This document shows, in pieces, positions 1 to 10,164 of a stretch of 64,000 bases of DNA. Below the pieces are notes generated by a model. The model did not search any database and was not told where the DNA came from. It saw nothing but the letters and a program-made list of their open reading frames with translations. The stretch is from Lysobacter antibioticus (GTDB lineage: Bacteria > Pseudomonadota > Gammaproteobacteria > Xanthomonadales > Xanthomonadaceae), in contig NZ_JMTZ01000009.1 of assembly GCF_000731095.1 (NCBI RefSeq), positions 1-64,000 of the forward strand, in the 5' to 3' direction. Position numbers and translations under genes: made by a program. The number at the start of each line of letters is the position of its first letter. Position 1 is the stretch's first letter.

Positions 1-164
1 TTTGGGCTTAGCAAAAGAAAGTAACCCGGCCGCGTCAGCGGACGGAAGCTTTAGATGTTGCTTCACCGCACTGCGGTAAGAAACGCAGTGACCGCCAGTT
101 GCGTGGTCGCGGCTCGCGCCGCTCCTACCCCAGGAGCAGACCGCCCGAGGCCGAGACCAACCCC
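1..164. other. Left-edge non-coding sequence with a repeat half-element
   Basis: I see no gene here. Positions 106-128 carry one arm of the hairpin repeat family that forms the array at 58.9-59.5 kb (GTCGCGGCTCGCGCCGCTCC). The first 60 bases look like other dispersed xanthomonad intergenic DNA. No convincing terminator for the his operon is visible before the window edge. Confidence 0.5.
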
Positions 165-854
165 CTAATCGCCCTGCGAACCCCGATGCGGCTTGCCATG
201 CCGCTCGCGCAACACCGCCACCGCGTCGCCCAGCGACAGCCCGCGCGCGCGCAACAGCACCTGCAGGTGGAACAACAGGTCGGCGGCTTCGCCGCACAAG
301 GCGGCATCGTCCTGGGCGACCGCGGCCAGCGCGGTCTCGACGCCTTCTTCGCCGACTTTCTGCGCGATCGAGCGCACGCCTTTCTCGAACAGCTTGGTGG
401 TGTAGCTGCCGGCGGGACGCTCGCGTTCGCGCTCGGCGATCAGTCCATCGAGCTCGCCAAGAAACGCCAGCTCGTCTCCCGACGCGCTCGGGAAGCAGCT
501 GTCGCGACCGAGGTGGCAGGTCGGCCCATGCGGACGCGCGCGCACCAGCAAGGTGTCGCGGTCGCAATCGGTCTCGATCGAGACCAGGTCGAGGTAGTGC
601 CCCGAGCTTTCGCCCTTGGTCCACAAGCGCTGCTTGCTGCGGCTGAAAAAGGTGACATGGCCGCTGTCGAGGGTGAGCTGCAGGGCGGCACGGTCCATGT
701 AGCCGAGCATCAACACGCGCAGGTTGACCGCGTCCTGGATCACTGCCGGCAGCAGGCCGTCCTGCTTGTCCCAGGCCAGGGCGTCGATCTGCTCCGCGCT
801 CAGCGTCGCGGACGCTGCGGTGGAGGAATTAGTGGAGCTGTCGGACTGGGACAC
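165..854 (-). CDS. hisIE: HisIE, phosphoribosyl-AMP cyclohydrolase / phosphoribosyl-ATP pyrophosphatase
   Basis: Bifunctional cytoplasmic enzyme for steps 2 and 3 of histidine synthesis: it hydrolyses phosphoribosyl-ATP to the AMP form and then opens the ring. The first half is HisI-like, with [29 protein letters not shown] and the metal-binding segment [19 protein letters not shown]. The second half is HisE-like, with KKVGEEGVE-type text ([15 protein letters not shown]) and a LLFHLQVLL helix. At 229 residues it has the usual length. It is the last gene of the his operon and overlaps the end of hisF by 26 bases. The Ser/Thr-rich first 15 residues are not conserved in the family, so the true start could lie slightly downstream. 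Confidence 0.96.
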   Translation of the reverse strand: MSQSDSSTNSSTAASATLSAEQIDALAWDKQDGLLPAVIQDAVNLRVLMLGYMDRAALQLTLDSGHVTFFSRSKQRLWTKGESSGHYLDLVSIETDCDRDTLLVRARPHGPTCHLGRDSCFPSASGDELAFLGELDGLIAERERERPAGSYTTKLFEKGVRSIAQKVGEEGVETALAAVAQDDAALCGEAADLLFHLQVLLRARGLSLGDAVAVLRERHGKPHRGSQGD

Positions 855-1614
855 CCTGCTCTCGCAATGCTGCTTTCAAGGCCGGAATGCGGATGCTGCC
901 GGAATGGAACACGCTCGCGGCCAGGGCCGCGTCGACGTCGGCCTGCAGGAACACCGCACCGAAATGCTCGATCGCGCCGGCGCCGCCGGAGGCCACTAAC
1001 GGCACCTCGCAGATCGCGCGTACCGCGGCCAGCTGTTCGAGATCGTAGCCGCTGCGCACGCCGTCGCTGCCCATGCAGTTCAGCACGATCTCGCCGGCGC
1101 CGCGCTGCTGCGCCTCGACCACCCAGTCCAGGGTACGCCGGGCCAGGGCCTGGGTGCGCGAAGGGTCGCCGGTGTACTGGCGCACGCGCCATTCGCCGTC
1201 GGGGTCGCGCAGGCTGTCGATGCCGACCACCACGCATTGCACGCCGAACTCCTCGGCGATCTCGCCGATCAGCTCGGGACGCTCCAGCGCCGGGGTGTTG
1301 ATCGAGATCTTGTCGGCGCCGGCGTTGAGCACCCCGCGCGCGTCGGCGACCGAGCGGATGCCGCCGGCGACGCAGAATGGGATGTCGATGGCGCGCGAGA
1401 CGCGTTCGACCCAGTCGCGGTCGACGCTGCGCCCCTGCGGGCTGGCGGTGATGTCGTAGAACACCAGCTCGTCGGCGCCCTCGTCGCGATAGCGCAGAGC
1501 CAGCTCGACGATGTCGCCCATGTCGACGTGGTCGCGGAAACGCACGCCCTTGACCACGCGCCCGTCGCGCACGTCCAGGCAGGGCACAATGCGCCGGCTC
1601 AGCCCGTTCAGCAT
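829..1614 (-). CDS. hisF: HisF, imidazole glycerol phosphate synthase cyclase subunit
   Basis: TIM-barrel subunit that uses ammonia delivered by HisH to convert PRFAR into imidazole glycerol phosphate and AICAR. The protein of 261 residues begins [20 protein letters not shown], and this start gives the family's usual length. The catalytic Asp of PCLDV, the phosphate-binding VAGGIRS and [11 protein letters not shown] loops and VVVGIDS are all present. The start overlaps the hisA stop by 7 bases. A much longer reading frame runs upstream in the same phase but is a high-GC artefact. Confidence 0.97.
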   Translation of the reverse strand: MLNGLSRRIVPCLDVRDGRVVKGVRFRDHVDMGDIVELALRYRDEGADELVFYDITASPQGRSVDRDWVERVSRAIDIPFCVAGGIRSVADARGVLNAGADKISINTPALERPELIGEIAEEFGVQCVVVGIDSLRDPDGEWRVRQYTGDPSRTQALARRTLDWVVEAQQRGAGEIVLNCMGSDGVRSGYDLEQLAAVRAICEVPLVASGGAGAIEHFGAVFLQADVDAALAASVFHSGSIRIPALKAALREQGVPVRQLH

Positions 1615-2357
1615 CGGCGCACCTGACGCAGCGCGTCCGTCAGTTCGAAACGGCCTTCGATCAGGGCCTTGCCGAGCACCGCACCGGCGCAGCCGACGCC
1701 ATCGGCGGCGACGATGTCGGCGATGTCGCGGATGCCGCCCGAGGCCTGCAGCTGAACGTGCGGGGCGACCTCGTGGATGTGCCGGTACAGGTCCAGATTC
1801 GGCCCGGCCAGGGTGCCGTCGCGCGAGACGTCGGTGCACAGCAGGTGGCGCAGGCCGGCCTGGGCGTAGCGTTCGAGCAAGGGCTCCAGGCGCATGCCGC
1901 TGTCCTCGGTCCAGCCGGCCACCGGCAGCTCCCAGTCGCCTTCGCTGTTCTGGCGCACGTCCAGGGCGATGGTGATGCGGTCGGCGCCGAAGCGCTTGAG
2001 CCAGCCGATGACCAGATCGGGTTCCTTGATCGCCAGCGACCCGACCACGACGCGGTCGGCGCCGGCGTCGAGGATGGCCTCGACATCGGCCTCGCTGCGC
2101 ACCCCGCCGCCGGTCTGCACGCGCATCCAGCTGGAGGTGGTGATCGCGCGCAGCAACGGCGCCAGGGTGTAGCCGCCGTAGCGCGCGGCGTCGAGGTCGA
2201 TCAGGTGCAGCCATTTGGCGCCGGCCTCGGCGTAACGCGTGGCCAGGGCCAGGGGCTCGGTTTCGTAGCGGGTTTCCTGGGCGTAGTCGCCCTGGTGCAG
2301 GCGGACGACCCGACCGTCGCGAACGTCGATCGCGGGATAAAGCGTGCTGTTGCCCAT
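1608..2357 (-). CDS. hisA: HisA, ProFAR isomerase
   Basis: Isomerises ProFAR to PRFAR, the substrate of the HisF/HisH complex. It is a 249-residue TIM barrel paralogous to HisF. It begins [20 protein letters not shown], with the general-base Asp in PAIDV, and carries VQTGGGVRS and QASGGIRDI phosphate loops and TDVSRDGTL around the second catalytic Asp. The start lies 2 bases after the hisH stop, so the two are probably translationally coupled. Confidence 0.97.
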   Translation of the reverse strand: MGNSTLYPAIDVRDGRVVRLHQGDYAQETRYETEPLALATRYAEAGAKWLHLIDLDAARYGGYTLAPLLRAITTSSWMRVQTGGGVRSEADVEAILDAGADRVVVGSLAIKEPDLVIGWLKRFGADRITIALDVRQNSEGDWELPVAGWTEDSGMRLEPLLERYAQAGLRHLLCTDVSRDGTLAGPNLDLYRHIHEVAPHVQLQASGGIRDIADIVAADGVGCAGAVLGKALIEGRFELTDALRQVRRC

Positions 2358-2359
2358 GT

Positions 2360-2971
2360 TCACGCCTCCAGCGCCAGGAAGTTGGCGAGCAGGCGCGAGC
2401 CGACGGCCGCCGAGCGTTCCGGATGGAACTGGGCACCGTAGCAGCGCCCGCGCCCGGCGACCGCGGTGAAACTGCGGCCGTAACTGGTGCTGGCCAAGGT
2501 GTCCGAGGTCAGCGGCGCGGCGTAGCTGTGAACGAAATAGGCTTGGTCGCGCTCGCCGATGCCGGTCAACAATCCCGGGGCGCCGGTGGGCGTTTCGCAT
2601 TTGTCGAGGAAATTCCAGCCCATATGAGGCACACGTACTCCTGGTCCTGGTTGCAGCCTGGTGATCCGGCCCGGAAGGAGTCCGAGGCACTCGACCTCGC
2701 CCTCCTCCGAGGACTCGTACAGCAGCTGCATGCCCAGGCAGATCCCGAGCAACGGCTGCTGCAAGCGGCGGATCGGATCGACCAGGCCCCGTTCCCGCAA
2801 CCGCGCCATCGCGGGGGCAGCTGCGCCCACGCCCGGCAGGATCACGCGATCGGCGGAGGCGATCGTTGCGGGGTCGGCGCTCAGGATCGAACGCGCACCC
2901 AGCCGCTCCAATGCATAACGCACCGAGCCGATGTTCCCCCCACCCGAATCGACGACTACAACCCAAGACAT
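2360..2971 (-). CDS. hisH: HisH, imidazole glycerol phosphate synthase glutaminase subunit
   Basis: Class I glutamine amidotransferase that feeds ammonia to HisF. The nucleophile Cys is in [18 protein letters not shown] and the His/Glu pair is in [11 protein letters not shown] place the start at [16 protein letters not shown] (203 residues), because the extra 28 residues of the longer frame are Arg-rich and outside the family. The ATG overlaps the TGA of hisB (TGATG), consistent with coupling. Confidence 0.96.
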   Translation of the reverse strand: MSWVVVVDSGGGNIGSVRYALERLGARSILSADPATIASADRVILPGVGAAAPAMARLRERGLVDPIRRLQQPLLGICLGMQLLYESSEEGEVECLGLLPGRITRLQPGPGVRVPHMGWNFLDKCETPTGAPGLLTGIGERDQAYFVHSYAAPLTSDTLASTSYGRSFTAVAGRGRCYGAQFHPERSAAVGSRLLANFLALEA

Positions 2972-4179
2972 CACAAGACCCCTTTGGTACTCGGCAATTC
3001 GCGACCTTCGCGGCGGATCGCCTGGCGCAGCGCGCGCGCCACGGATTTGAAGCAAGCCTCAACTTTGTGGTGATCGTTATCACCTTCCACGTTCAGATTC
3101 AGGTTCAGCCCGGCGGTTTCGCACAACGAACGGAAGAAATGCGCGACCAGTTCGGTCGGGAAATCGCCCACCCGCTCGCGCGCGAACGTGCCGGAGAAGA
3201 CGAAATACGGGCGGCCGGAGAAATCCAGCGCCGCGCGCGCCAGAGTTTCGTCCATCGGCAATACGACAGCGTGTCTACCTAATGTGCTTTCCTGAAGTGT
3301 GCTTTCTTGAAGTGTGCTTTTTTCGGGTACCGCTTCCTGAAGTGTGCTTTCTTCGACTGCGCTTTCGGTGCCATCCGCGGCCACCGCATCGAAGCCGTAG
3401 CGGCCGATGCCGCGCTTGTCGCCGAGCGCCTCGCGCAGGGCCTGCCCCAGCGCCAGCGCGCTGTCTTCGATGGTGTGGTGCTCGTCGATGTGCAGGTCGC
3501 CTTCGCAACGCAGCTCCAGGGCGAAACCGCCGTGCTTGCCGATCTGTTCGAGCATGTGGTCGAAGAAGCCCAGGCCGGTGTGGACCTTCGGCTCGGCAAC
3601 GCGATCCAGGTCGACCGCGACTTCGATCCGGGTCTCGCGGGTGTTGCGCTGCACGCGCGCGGTGCGCGGGCAATCGGCCAGAGTGTGGGCGATGCCGGCC
3701 CAATCCCACTCGCCGCCGAATTGCTCGGTGCGCAACTGGAACGCGCGGATGCCGAGGTTGGCGGCGAAACCGTTGTCGGTCTCGCGGTCGCCGACCATCG
3801 CCGAGCGCGACCAGTCGATGCCGCGGTCTTTCAGCAAAGGCAGCGCCAGGCCGATGCCGGGCTTGCGCGTGGGCAGGTTCTCGGCCGGAAAACTGGTGTC
3901 GATGAGCACCTCGCGGAAGACGATGCCCTGGCTTTCGAACACCTGCATCATCAACTGGTGCGGGCCGTCGAAACTCCAGCGCGGATACGCCTCGGTGCCG
4001 AGGCCGTCCTGGTTGGTGACCATGACGAACTGATAGCCGGCGTCGCGCAGTTTCAGCATCGCCGGGATCACCCCGCGCACGAACCGCAGCTTGGCATAGC
4101 TGTCGATCTGGAAATCCGCCGGCTCCTCGATCAGGGTGCCGTCGCGATCGACGAACAGGATCGGCGTCGAGGCGCTCAT
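2971..4179 (-). CDS. hisB: HisB, bifunctional histidinol-phosphatase / IGP dehydratase with repeat insertion
   Basis: Catalyses steps 7 and 9 of the pathway. The N-terminal HAD phosphatase shows [15 protein letters not shown] and MVGDRETD. The C-terminal dehydratase shows the manganese-binding [46 protein letters not shown] and [11 protein letters not shown]. The protein has 402 residues against about 355 in E. coli. The excess is an in-frame block of about 40 residues after GRYGFDA and before [10 protein letters not shown], built from ESTLQ repeats (bases 3272-3391). Both active-site regions are intact, so I expect a working enzyme with an extra surface loop. Confidence 0.95.
   Translation of the reverse strand: MSASTPILFVDRDGTLIEEPADFQIDSYAKLRFVRGVIPAMLKLRDAGYQFVMVTNQDGLGTEAYPRWSFDGPHQLMMQVFESQGIVFREVLIDTSFPAENLPTRKPGIGLALPLLKDRGIDWSRSAMVGDRETDNGFAANLGIRAFQLRTEQFGGEWDWAGIAHTLADCPRTARVQRNTRETRIEVAVDLDRVAEPKVHTGLGFFDHMLEQIGKHGGFALELRCEGDLHIDEHHTIEDSALALGQALREALGDKRGIGRYGFDAVAADGTESAVEESTLQEAVPEKSTLQESTLQESTLGRHAVVLPMDETLARAALDFSGRPYFVFSGTFARERVGDFPTELVAHFFRSLCETAGLNLNLNVEGDNDHHKVEACFKSVARALRQAIRREGRELPSTKGVL
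3272..3391 (-). repeat. Short tandem repeat insertion inside hisB
   Basis: On the minus strand a 15-base unit close to GAAAGCACACTTCAG recurs, back to back twice and with decayed copies either side. It encodes ESTLQ, STLQE and STLGR, flanked by [14 protein letters not shown]. It interrupts the dehydratase domain where relatives run straight from GRFGF to VLPMDE. All copies keep the reading frame. Confidence 0.85.
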
Positions 4180-5309
4180 GCCGCTACTCCGCGCGTCTGC
4201 GCATTGCGCGTCAGCACTTCGATCACCGCCGCGTTCTGCTCCGGCGTGCCCAGGCTGATGCGCAGCGCATTGCCGAGCTGCGGCGCGGCGCGCATGTCGC
4301 GCACCACCACGCCGGCATCGAGCAGGCCGTCGAACGCGGCCTGCGCGTCGTCGAAACGGGCGAGCAGGAAATTCGCCTGCGAGGGATAGACCTGCAGCAC
4401 GCCGGGCAAGGCCTGCAGCGCGGCGAACAATCGCTCGCGCTCGCCGATCGCGGTGACCACGCGCGCCTTGGTGGTGTTGTGCGGCACCTCGGCCAGCGCG
4501 CGCAGGGCCAGGTTCACGCAGGGCGTGGGCAACGGGTACGGCGCCTGGCAACGCTGCAACGCGGCGATCAGCTCGGCGTCGGCGATCACACTGCCGATGC
4601 GCGCCGCGGCCAGTGCGTGCGCCTTCGACAAGGTCCGCAGCACCGCGATATTGCGACGGGCAGCGAGCAGGCTCACTGCCGAGGCGCCGTCGGCGAATTC
4701 GAGATAAGCCTCGTCGACCACGACCAGGGCGCGGCCGCGCAGACGCAGGGCCAGCGCATCGATCTCGGCCAACGGCAACAAGGTGCCGGAGGGGTTGCCC
4801 GGCGAGCACAGGAACACCAGCTTGGCGTTCTCGCGCTCGACCGCCTGCGCGACCGCGGCGAAATCGCAGGCGAAACCGGCAGGCGTGTCGCGCAAGGCGA
4901 CTTCGACCGTGCGAGTGCCGTGCAGGCGTGCGTTGACCGCGTACATGCCGAAGGTCGGCGGCGTGATCACGATGGCGTCGCCGCCGGGACGGCACAGCGC
5001 GCGCACCAGCAGATCGATCGCCTCGTCGCTGCCGCGGCCGGCCAGCAGTTGCTGCGGCTCGCAGCCGTACAGCCCGGCCAGCGTTTCGCGCAGGCGCTGC
5101 GGCTGCGGGTCCGGATAACGGCGCACCGAGCCTTCGCCGTCGGCCACGCTCGGCCAGGCCGCTTCGTTGGCGTTAAGCCAGACTCGGCCGCTGCGCTTCT
5201 CGCTGCGCGCCGAGCTGTAGCCGGCGAAATCGCGCAGGTCCTCGCGCAACAGGTTCAGGGGGTTGTCGTCGTTCATTTCGATCGGACTCGATTCGTTCTC
5301 AGCACTCAT
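4176..5309 (-). CDS. hisC: HisC, histidinol-phosphate aminotransferase
   Basis: PLP-dependent fold-type I transaminase that converts imidazole acetol phosphate to histidinol phosphate. It shows LNANEAAWP near the N-terminus, [23 protein letters not shown], the PLP-contacting [11 protein letters not shown] and the lysine-containing [17 protein letters not shown]. With the start chosen it has 377 residues and overlaps hisD by ATGA. A second Met 11 codons in ([10 protein letters not shown], base 5276) is equally possible. It overlaps hisB by 4 bases downstream. Confidence 0.95.
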   Translation of the reverse strand: MSAENESSPIEMNDDNPLNLLREDLRDFAGYSSARSEKRSGRVWLNANEAAWPSVADGEGSVRRYPDPQPQRLRETLAGLYGCEPQQLLAGRGSDEAIDLLVRALCRPGGDAIVITPPTFGMYAVNARLHGTRTVEVALRDTPAGFACDFAAVAQAVERENAKLVFLCSPGNPSGTLLPLAEIDALALRLRGRALVVVDEAYLEFADGASAVSLLAARRNIAVLRTLSKAHALAAARIGSVIADAELIAALQRCQAPYPLPTPCVNLALRALAEVPHNTTKARVVTAIGERERLFAALQALPGVLQVYPSQANFLLARFDDAQAAFDGLLDAGVVVRDMRAAPQLGNALRISLGTPEQNAAVIEVLTRNAQTRGVAA

Positions 5310-6619
5310 GCCGCTGCCGCCCGCAAACGCAAGGCCACCGCCTCGCGGTGCGCATCCAGGCCTTCGGCCGTCGCCAGCTCGACCGCGCAGGGGCCGATCG
5401 CCAGCAAGCCGCGCGGCTGCACTTCCTGCACCGTGATCGCGACCTGGAAGCTGGCCACGTTGACGCCGCTGGCGTACCGCGCCGCGCCGCTGGTCGGCAG
5501 GACGTGGTTGGTGCCGCTGCAGTAGTCGCCCAGCGCTTCCGGTGCCCAATCGCCGAGGAACACCGAACCGGCCGCCTCGACTTCCGGCAACCACTCGCGC
5601 GCATCGCGCAGGGCCAGGATCAGGTGCTCGGGCGCATAACGGTTGCTGACTTCCAGCGCGCGTTCGATCGAATCGACCCGGATCGAACGCGAGCACTGCA
5701 ACGCCGCACGCGCGGTGTCGGCGCGCGACAGCCGGGCCAGCTGCGCTTCGAGTTCGACATCGACCGCATCCAGCAATGCCTCGTCGTCGCTCACCAGCAG
5801 CACCTGCGAATCCGGCCCGTGTTCGGCCTGCGACAGCAGGTCGGCGGCGACGAAATCGGCTCGCGCGCCGGCATCGGCGATCACCAGCACTTCCGAGGGG
5901 CCGGCCGGCAGATCGATCGCCGCCCCGCCTTCGAGCAGCGCGACCTGGCGCTTGGCTTCGGTGACGTAGGCATTGCCGGGCCCGAACAATTTGTCGCACT
6001 TGCCGATGCTTTCGGTGCCGAAGGCCATCGCCGCGATCGCCTGGGCGCCGCCGACCTTGAACACCCGGGTCACCCCACAACGGCTCGCAGCGTAGAGCAC
6101 CGCCGGATCGGCGCTGCCGTCGCGGCGCGGCGGCGTGCACAAGGCGATCTCGCGGCAACCGGCCAGATCCGCCGGCACCGCCAACATCAGCGCGGTCGAG
6201 GGCAGCGGCGCCGAGCCGGCCGGCACGTACAGGCCGACCCGGCGGATCGGCCGCAGGATGCGTTCGCAGCGCACGCCGTCGGCGGTGTCGATCGCATACG
6301 GCTCGCTCATGCCGGCGTCGTGGAACACCGCGATGCGCTCGGCGGCCTCGTCGATCGCCGCGCGCAAGGCCGGCGTCAGCGAGGCTTCGGCGGCGTCGAA
6401 CTCGGCGGCGTCGACAGCGAAGCGCTCGGGCGCGCCACCGTCGAAACGTTCGGCATACAGGCGCAATGCGGCATCGCCGTCGCGCCGCACCGCTTCGACG
6501 ATCTCGGCGACCGCGGCCGCGGTCGAGGCCCGGGTCTGTTGCGCCGGACGGCGCAGCGCCTGTTCGCGCGCGCCTTCGTCGAGTGCGTTCCAGTCGAGGC
6601 GTTGCATCTTCGCGCTCAT
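5306..6619 (-). CDS. hisD: HisD, histidinol dehydrogenase
   Basis: NAD- and zinc-dependent enzyme that oxidises histidinol to histidine in the last two steps. The 437-residue protein has [21 protein letters not shown], the [14 protein letters not shown] segment, [26 protein letters not shown] with zinc ligands and [12 protein letters not shown]. The start [15 protein letters not shown] overlaps the hisG stop by 4 bases. It sits second in the operon, as is normal. Confidence 0.96.
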   Translation of the reverse strand: MSAKMQRLDWNALDEGAREQALRRPAQQTRASTAAAVAEIVEAVRRDGDAALRLYAERFDGGAPERFAVDAAEFDAAEASLTPALRAAIDEAAERIAVFHDAGMSEPYAIDTADGVRCERILRPIRRVGLYVPAGSAPLPSTALMLAVPADLAGCREIALCTPPRRDGSADPAVLYAASRCGVTRVFKVGGAQAIAAMAFGTESIGKCDKLFGPGNAYVTEAKRQVALLEGGAAIDLPAGPSEVLVIADAGARADFVAADLLSQAEHGPDSQVLLVSDDEALLDAVDVELEAQLARLSRADTARAALQCSRSIRVDSIERALEVSNRYAPEHLILALRDAREWLPEVEAAGSVFLGDWAPEALGDYCSGTNHVLPTSGAARYASGVNVASFQVAITVQEVQPRGLLAIGPCAVELATAEGLDAHREAVALRLRAAAA

Positions 6620-7530
6620 GCCAGCATGCCCTCGACCGGCACCACCATCAGTCCGCGCGCGCCGGCGCGCTTGAGTTCTTCCAGCCGCTGCCAGGTCACC
6701 GCGCCGTGGCACAGCGCCTGCAGGGCCACGCCGTCGCCGTTGTCCAGGCTCATCACCGTCGGCGGCTCGGCGTCGGGCAACAGCGGCAGCAATTCGTCGA
6801 GCAGGTTGCGCGGCGCCTGGAACATCAGCAGCTTGCTGTTGCGCACGCGCAGCGCGCCGTCGAGACGGCGCAGCAGCAGGTCGGCCAGTTCGCCGCGCAC
6901 GTCGTCGAAGCCGCCGGCCGGGCCGGCCAGCACCGCTTCGCTTTCGATCAGGGTCTGCACCGGCTTGAGCTGGTTGGCCGACAAGGTCGCGCCGCTCGAC
7001 ACCAGGTCGCAGATCGCCTCGGCCTGGCCCAGGCGCGGGGCGATTTCGACCGAACCCGACAGCAGCACGACCTGGGCGTCGACGCCCTCGCCGGCCAGCC
7101 ACTGCGACAGTAGCGCCGGATAGCTGGTGGCGATGCGCTTGCCGGCCAATTGCTGTGGGCCTTCCCAGTGCCAGGCCTCGGGCACGGCCAGCGCCAGGCG
7201 GCAGCCGCCGAAACCGAGCGCGCGCCATTCGCGGAATGCCGATTCGCGGCCGTTGCTGCGGCGGTCGCCGTCCTGTTCGAGCAGGACATTGCGCCCGACC
7301 ACGCCGAGGTCGCAGACGCCGTCGGCGATCAGGCCGGGGATGTCGTCGTCGCGCACCAGCAGCAGGTCGACCGGCAAGGTTTCGCCGTAGCAGAACAAAC
7401 GGTCGCGGCTCTCGCGCCAGCTCAGGCCGCAGGCGGCCAACAGCGCACGCGCCGGCTCGGCGAGACGGCCGGATTTCTGGATCGCGATGCGCAAGCGGTC
7501 ACGCGCGGCGGCGCTGGCGGGAGGGCTCAT
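6616..7530 (-). CDS. hisG: HisG, ATP phosphoribosyltransferase (long form)
   Basis: First, committed step of histidine synthesis: it joins ATP and PRPP. It shows [70 protein letters not shown] and a C-terminal regulatory domain with PTVMSLDNG. At 304 residues it is the long, self-contained form, which needs no HisZ and is normally inhibited by histidine. It is the first gene of the operon. The 101 bases upstream show no His-codon-rich leader, so classical attenuation is unlikely. Confidence 0.96.
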   Translation of the reverse strand: MSPPASAAARDRLRIAIQKSGRLAEPARALLAACGLSWRESRDRLFCYGETLPVDLLLVRDDDIPGLIADGVCDLGVVGRNVLLEQDGDRRSNGRESAFREWRALGFGGCRLALAVPEAWHWEGPQQLAGKRIATSYPALLSQWLAGEGVDAQVVLLSGSVEIAPRLGQAEAICDLVSSGATLSANQLKPVQTLIESEAVLAGPAGGFDDVRGELADLLLRRLDGALRVRNSKLLMFQAPRNLLDELLPLLPDAEPPTVMSLDNGDGVALQALCHGAVTWQRLEELKRAGARGLMVVPVEGMLA

Positions 7531-7631
7531 GAACGGGTCTCGGATGGGGGGCGGTCGATGCGGGGACGAGGCGGCAGTCCGATGACGGGGTGTGCCGAGA
7601 GAGGCGCGGACTTGCGCGGTCTTTCAGGAAT

Positions 7632-7943
7632 TCAGCGGTGTCGCGCGGCGCGCCGGTGCAGGGCCGCGCCGTAACCGCCGGTGCCGCGTTCGAGCACGCG
7701 GGCGACGCGCCCGATCGTGGTCACGCTGACCTGGGTGCGGTCGTGGATTTCGCGATACGGCACGCCTTCGTTGAGCAGGGGCACGACGCGCCAGCGGTCG
7801 CTCATCGCCTCCAGTTCGGCCGGGGTGCACAAGTCTTCGAGAAAGGCCCGCACCTGTTCGGCGCTGCGCAGGCCGGCCAAGGCCACCGCCAGGTCGGCGA
7901 TCGCATCTTCGGTCTGCTCGGTGTCGTTGGCGCGGCGCTTCAT
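7632..7943 (-). CDS. YerC/TrpR-family transcriptional regulator
   Basis: Small DNA-binding protein of 103 residues starting MKRRANDTEQTEDAIADL. The C-terminal half has the TrpR-superfamily pattern: LCTPAELEAMSDRWRVVPLL, then a helix-turn-helix in GVPYREIHDRTQVSVTTIGR. It lies directly upstream of hisG in the same direction, with 101 bases between. Relatives sit beside his genes in other xanthomonads. I infer that it represses the his operon and probably itself. The longer frame upstream is not conserved in character and was not used. Confidence 0.85.
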   Translation of the reverse strand: MKRRANDTEQTEDAIADLAVALAGLRSAEQVRAFLEDLCTPAELEAMSDRWRVVPLLNEGVPYREIHDRTQVSVTTIGRVARVLERGTGGYGAALHRRAARHR

Positions 7944-8261
7944 TGCGGAGAACTCATGTCGGCGTGGTAGCAAGGTCGCTGAATCGGTTGCCCCGCAGGG
8001 CAGGCGGGGTTCGACGCCCGGGAATCCAACGCCTGGGGATCGAACCCAGGCGCGGATCATCGAACGCGTTAATGCACTAACGCGTTAATACATTATCGAT
8101 CGAGCCGGCCGCCGTCAAGCCGGCCTGTCGCAGTAAGGAATTGCGTTAAGACTCAGATGCGCCCGATCCCACGCCCCTGACCGGGGTCGAGGCGCCGCGA
8201 CCGCTCCCCCGACGCCCCGCCACCGCGACGCAAAGGCCTGTGTCCGCCACCGCCACGGAAG
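7944..8261. other. Divergent regulatory gap between the yerC-like gene and the diguanylate cyclase
   Basis: These 318 bases hold no gene. They must contain promoters for both flanking genes. The AT-rich part around 8061-8100 contains the palindrome listed separately. The rest is GC-rich with no recognisable signal. Confidence 0.6.
8065..8084. promoter_or_regulatory. Candidate operator for the TrpR-family regulator
   Basis: CGCGTTAATGCACTAACGCG reads almost identically on both strands, with one mismatched pair. A further half-site, GCGTTAATACA, starts at 8082, 16 bases after the first copy GCGTTAATGCA at 8066. The overlapping palindromic half-sites, the AT-rich setting and the position about 120 bases upstream of the regulator gene fit an autoregulatory site. 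Binding is inferred, not shown. Confidence 0.6.
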
Positions 8262-10136
8262 ATGAATACGAACCCTGCCCTCGCTGCCGTACCGAGTCGC
8301 CCCGCCTCGCCCCAGCGCCGCTGGGCCGGGTGGGCCCTGCTCTGCCTGCTCGCCGCGGCGTTGCTCGCACCGGCGTCCGCGCACACCGTGCTGAACCTCG
8401 AACGCAGCACCCGCGAGGTCGAACTCGCGCCGTTCACCGCCTACTACCACGACACCGGCGGCCGCCTCGATCTCGACGGCGCGCGGCGCGCGCTCGCTGA
8501 GAAGCGTTATCGGCCGCTGCCGAACGGCAACGGCTCGTTCGGCTTCCAGCCCGGCGCCTACTGGTTCCACATCGCCGCGGTGAACCGCAACGCCGAGGTG
8601 CCGCGCTGGCTGTTGGTGCAGCAGTTCGCGCTCAGCGACCGTCTCGATGTCTACACCCGCGCGCGCAACGGCGCTTCGACCCACCAGGTGGGCGGCGACA
8701 GCCAGTTGTTCGCCTCGCGCGCGATCCGCTACCGCCATCCGAATTTCTGGATCGACCTGCCGGCCGACCAACCCGTCGACATCTTCGTGCGCGTGCGCAG
8801 CGACAGCTCGATGCAAGTGCCGCTGACCCTGTACACGCCGAGCGCCTTCACCGAGCTCGCGCGCGACGCCCAGTTCGGCATCGGCATCTACTACGGCATC
8901 CTGGTCGCGTTGTTCTTCTACAACCTGGTGCTGTGGCTGAGCCTGCGCGACTCCAGCTACTTCTGGTACCTGTTCCATATCTGCGCGTTCGGCCTGGTGC
9001 TGCTGACCCTCAACGGCCTGGGTTTCGAGTACCTGTGGCCGCGTTCGCCCTGGCTCGCCGACCACTCGGTGCCCTTGTCGATCTGCCTGGCCCAGATCGG
9101 CATGCAGCAATTCGCGCGCAACTTCCTCAGCCTGCACCGACGCTGGCGCCTGGGCGATTACGTCGGCCTGGGCATGATCGCGTTCTTCGTCCTGCTCGGC
9201 ATCGCCGCGACCCAGCTGCCCTATCGCATCGCCACGCCGATCGCTTCGGCGGCGGTGTTCGTCAGCATCGCCTGGATCGCGGTCGAAGGCATCGTGGTGA
9301 TGCGCCGCGGCTACAAGCCGGCGCGGCTGTTCCTGCTGGCCTGGTCGGCGTTCCTGCTCGGCACCGGCATGTTCGCGGCGATCGCCTTCGACCTGCTGCC
9401 GAAGATGTTCATCACCGAGTACGGCGTGCAGATCGGCTCGGCGCTGGAAATGCTGCTGCTGTCGGTCGCCCTGGGCTATCGCTACGCCTCGCTGCGCAAC
9501 GAGAACGAACGCATCGTGCGCGAAGCCAAGGAGCAGCTCGAACACAAGGTCGAGCAGCGCACCACCGAGCTGCGCAGCACCCTGGCCCTGCTCGAGGATG
9601 CCCATGCGCGCCTGCGCGAAACCAGCCAACGCGACGGCCTGACCGGCCTGCACAACCGCAGTCATTTCCGCGAGGCCTTCGAGGCCTTGCTGCACCGCTC
9701 GCGGCGCCAGCACCGGCCGCTGGTGCTGATGATGATCGACCTGGATCACTTCAAGCAGATCAACGACCACCACGGCCATCTGGTCGGCGACGAGTGCCTG
9801 CGTTGGGCGGCGGGCCTGATCGCGCAGATCCTGATCCCGCAGCACGCCCTGCTGGCCCGTTTCGGCGGCGAAGAATTCGTCGCCGTGCTGCCCGACCACG
9901 ACCTCGATGCCGGCGCCCGCGTCGCCGAGGCCTTGCGCCTGCGCCTGAGCTCGCAGCCCTGCCCCAGCCGCAGCCACGACATCCCGGTCACCGCCAGCAT
10001 CGGCGTGTACGAGATCACCCCGGACTCGGACATGGGCGTGGAAGCGGCGCTGCAGTTCGCCGACCAGGCCCTGTACCTGGCCAAGGCCGAGGGCCGCGAT
10101 TGCGTGCGGGTGTGGGGGGCGGCCGTGCAGGCTTGA
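8262..10136 (+). CDS. Membrane diguanylate cyclase with 7TMR-DISM sensor
   Basis: Predicted to make c-di-GMP from two GTP in response to a periplasmic signal. The 624 residues contain a signal segment (WALLCLLAAALLAPASA), a periplasmic beta-sandwich of the 7TMR-DISM extracellular type (about 40-195, with GAYWFHIAAVNRN), seven membrane helices (about 200-410), a coiled coil (about 418-470) and a GGDEF domain. The active-site loop reads GGEEF at 535-539, an accepted variant, preceded by DLDHFKQINDHHGHLVGDE. No RxxD inhibitory motif precedes GGEEF, so product inhibition at that site is unlikely. The ligand is unknown. Confidence 0.9.
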   Translation: MNTNPALAAVPSRPASPQRRWAGWALLCLLAAALLAPASAHTVLNLERSTREVELAPFTAYYHDTGGRLDLDGARRALAEKRYRPLPNGNGSFGFQPGAYWFHIAAVNRNAEVPRWLLVQQFALSDRLDVYTRARNGASTHQVGGDSQLFASRAIRYRHPNFWIDLPADQPVDIFVRVRSDSSMQVPLTLYTPSAFTELARDAQFGIGIYYGILVALFFYNLVLWLSLRDSSYFWYLFHICAFGLVLLTLNGLGFEYLWPRSPWLADHSVPLSICLAQIGMQQFARNFLSLHRRWRLGDYVGLGMIAFFVLLGIAATQLPYRIATPIASAAVFVSIAWIAVEGIVVMRRGYKPARLFLLAWSAFLLGTGMFAAIAFDLLPKMFITEYGVQIGSALEMLLLSVALGYRYASLRNENERIVREAKEQLEHKVEQRTTELRSTLALLEDAHARLRETSQRDGLTGLHNRSHFREAFEALLHRSRRQHRPLVLMMIDLDHFKQINDHHGHLVGDECLRWAAGLIAQILIPQHALLARFGGEEFVAVLPDHDLDAGARVAEALRLRLSSQPCPSRSHDIPVTASIGVYEITPDSDMGVEAALQFADQALYLAKAEGRDCVRVWGAAVQA

Positions 10137-10164
10137 ACCACTGCGCGACTCGCGCAGCGCGGGC

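Noticed and set aside
3272-3391. Sequencing error or frameshift in hisB
   Set aside because: The insertion keeps frame through all repeat units and both flanking domains continue normally.
6616-7631. Histidine attenuator leader before hisG
   Set aside because: The 101 bases upstream of hisG contain no run of His codons and no terminator/antiterminator pair that I could see.
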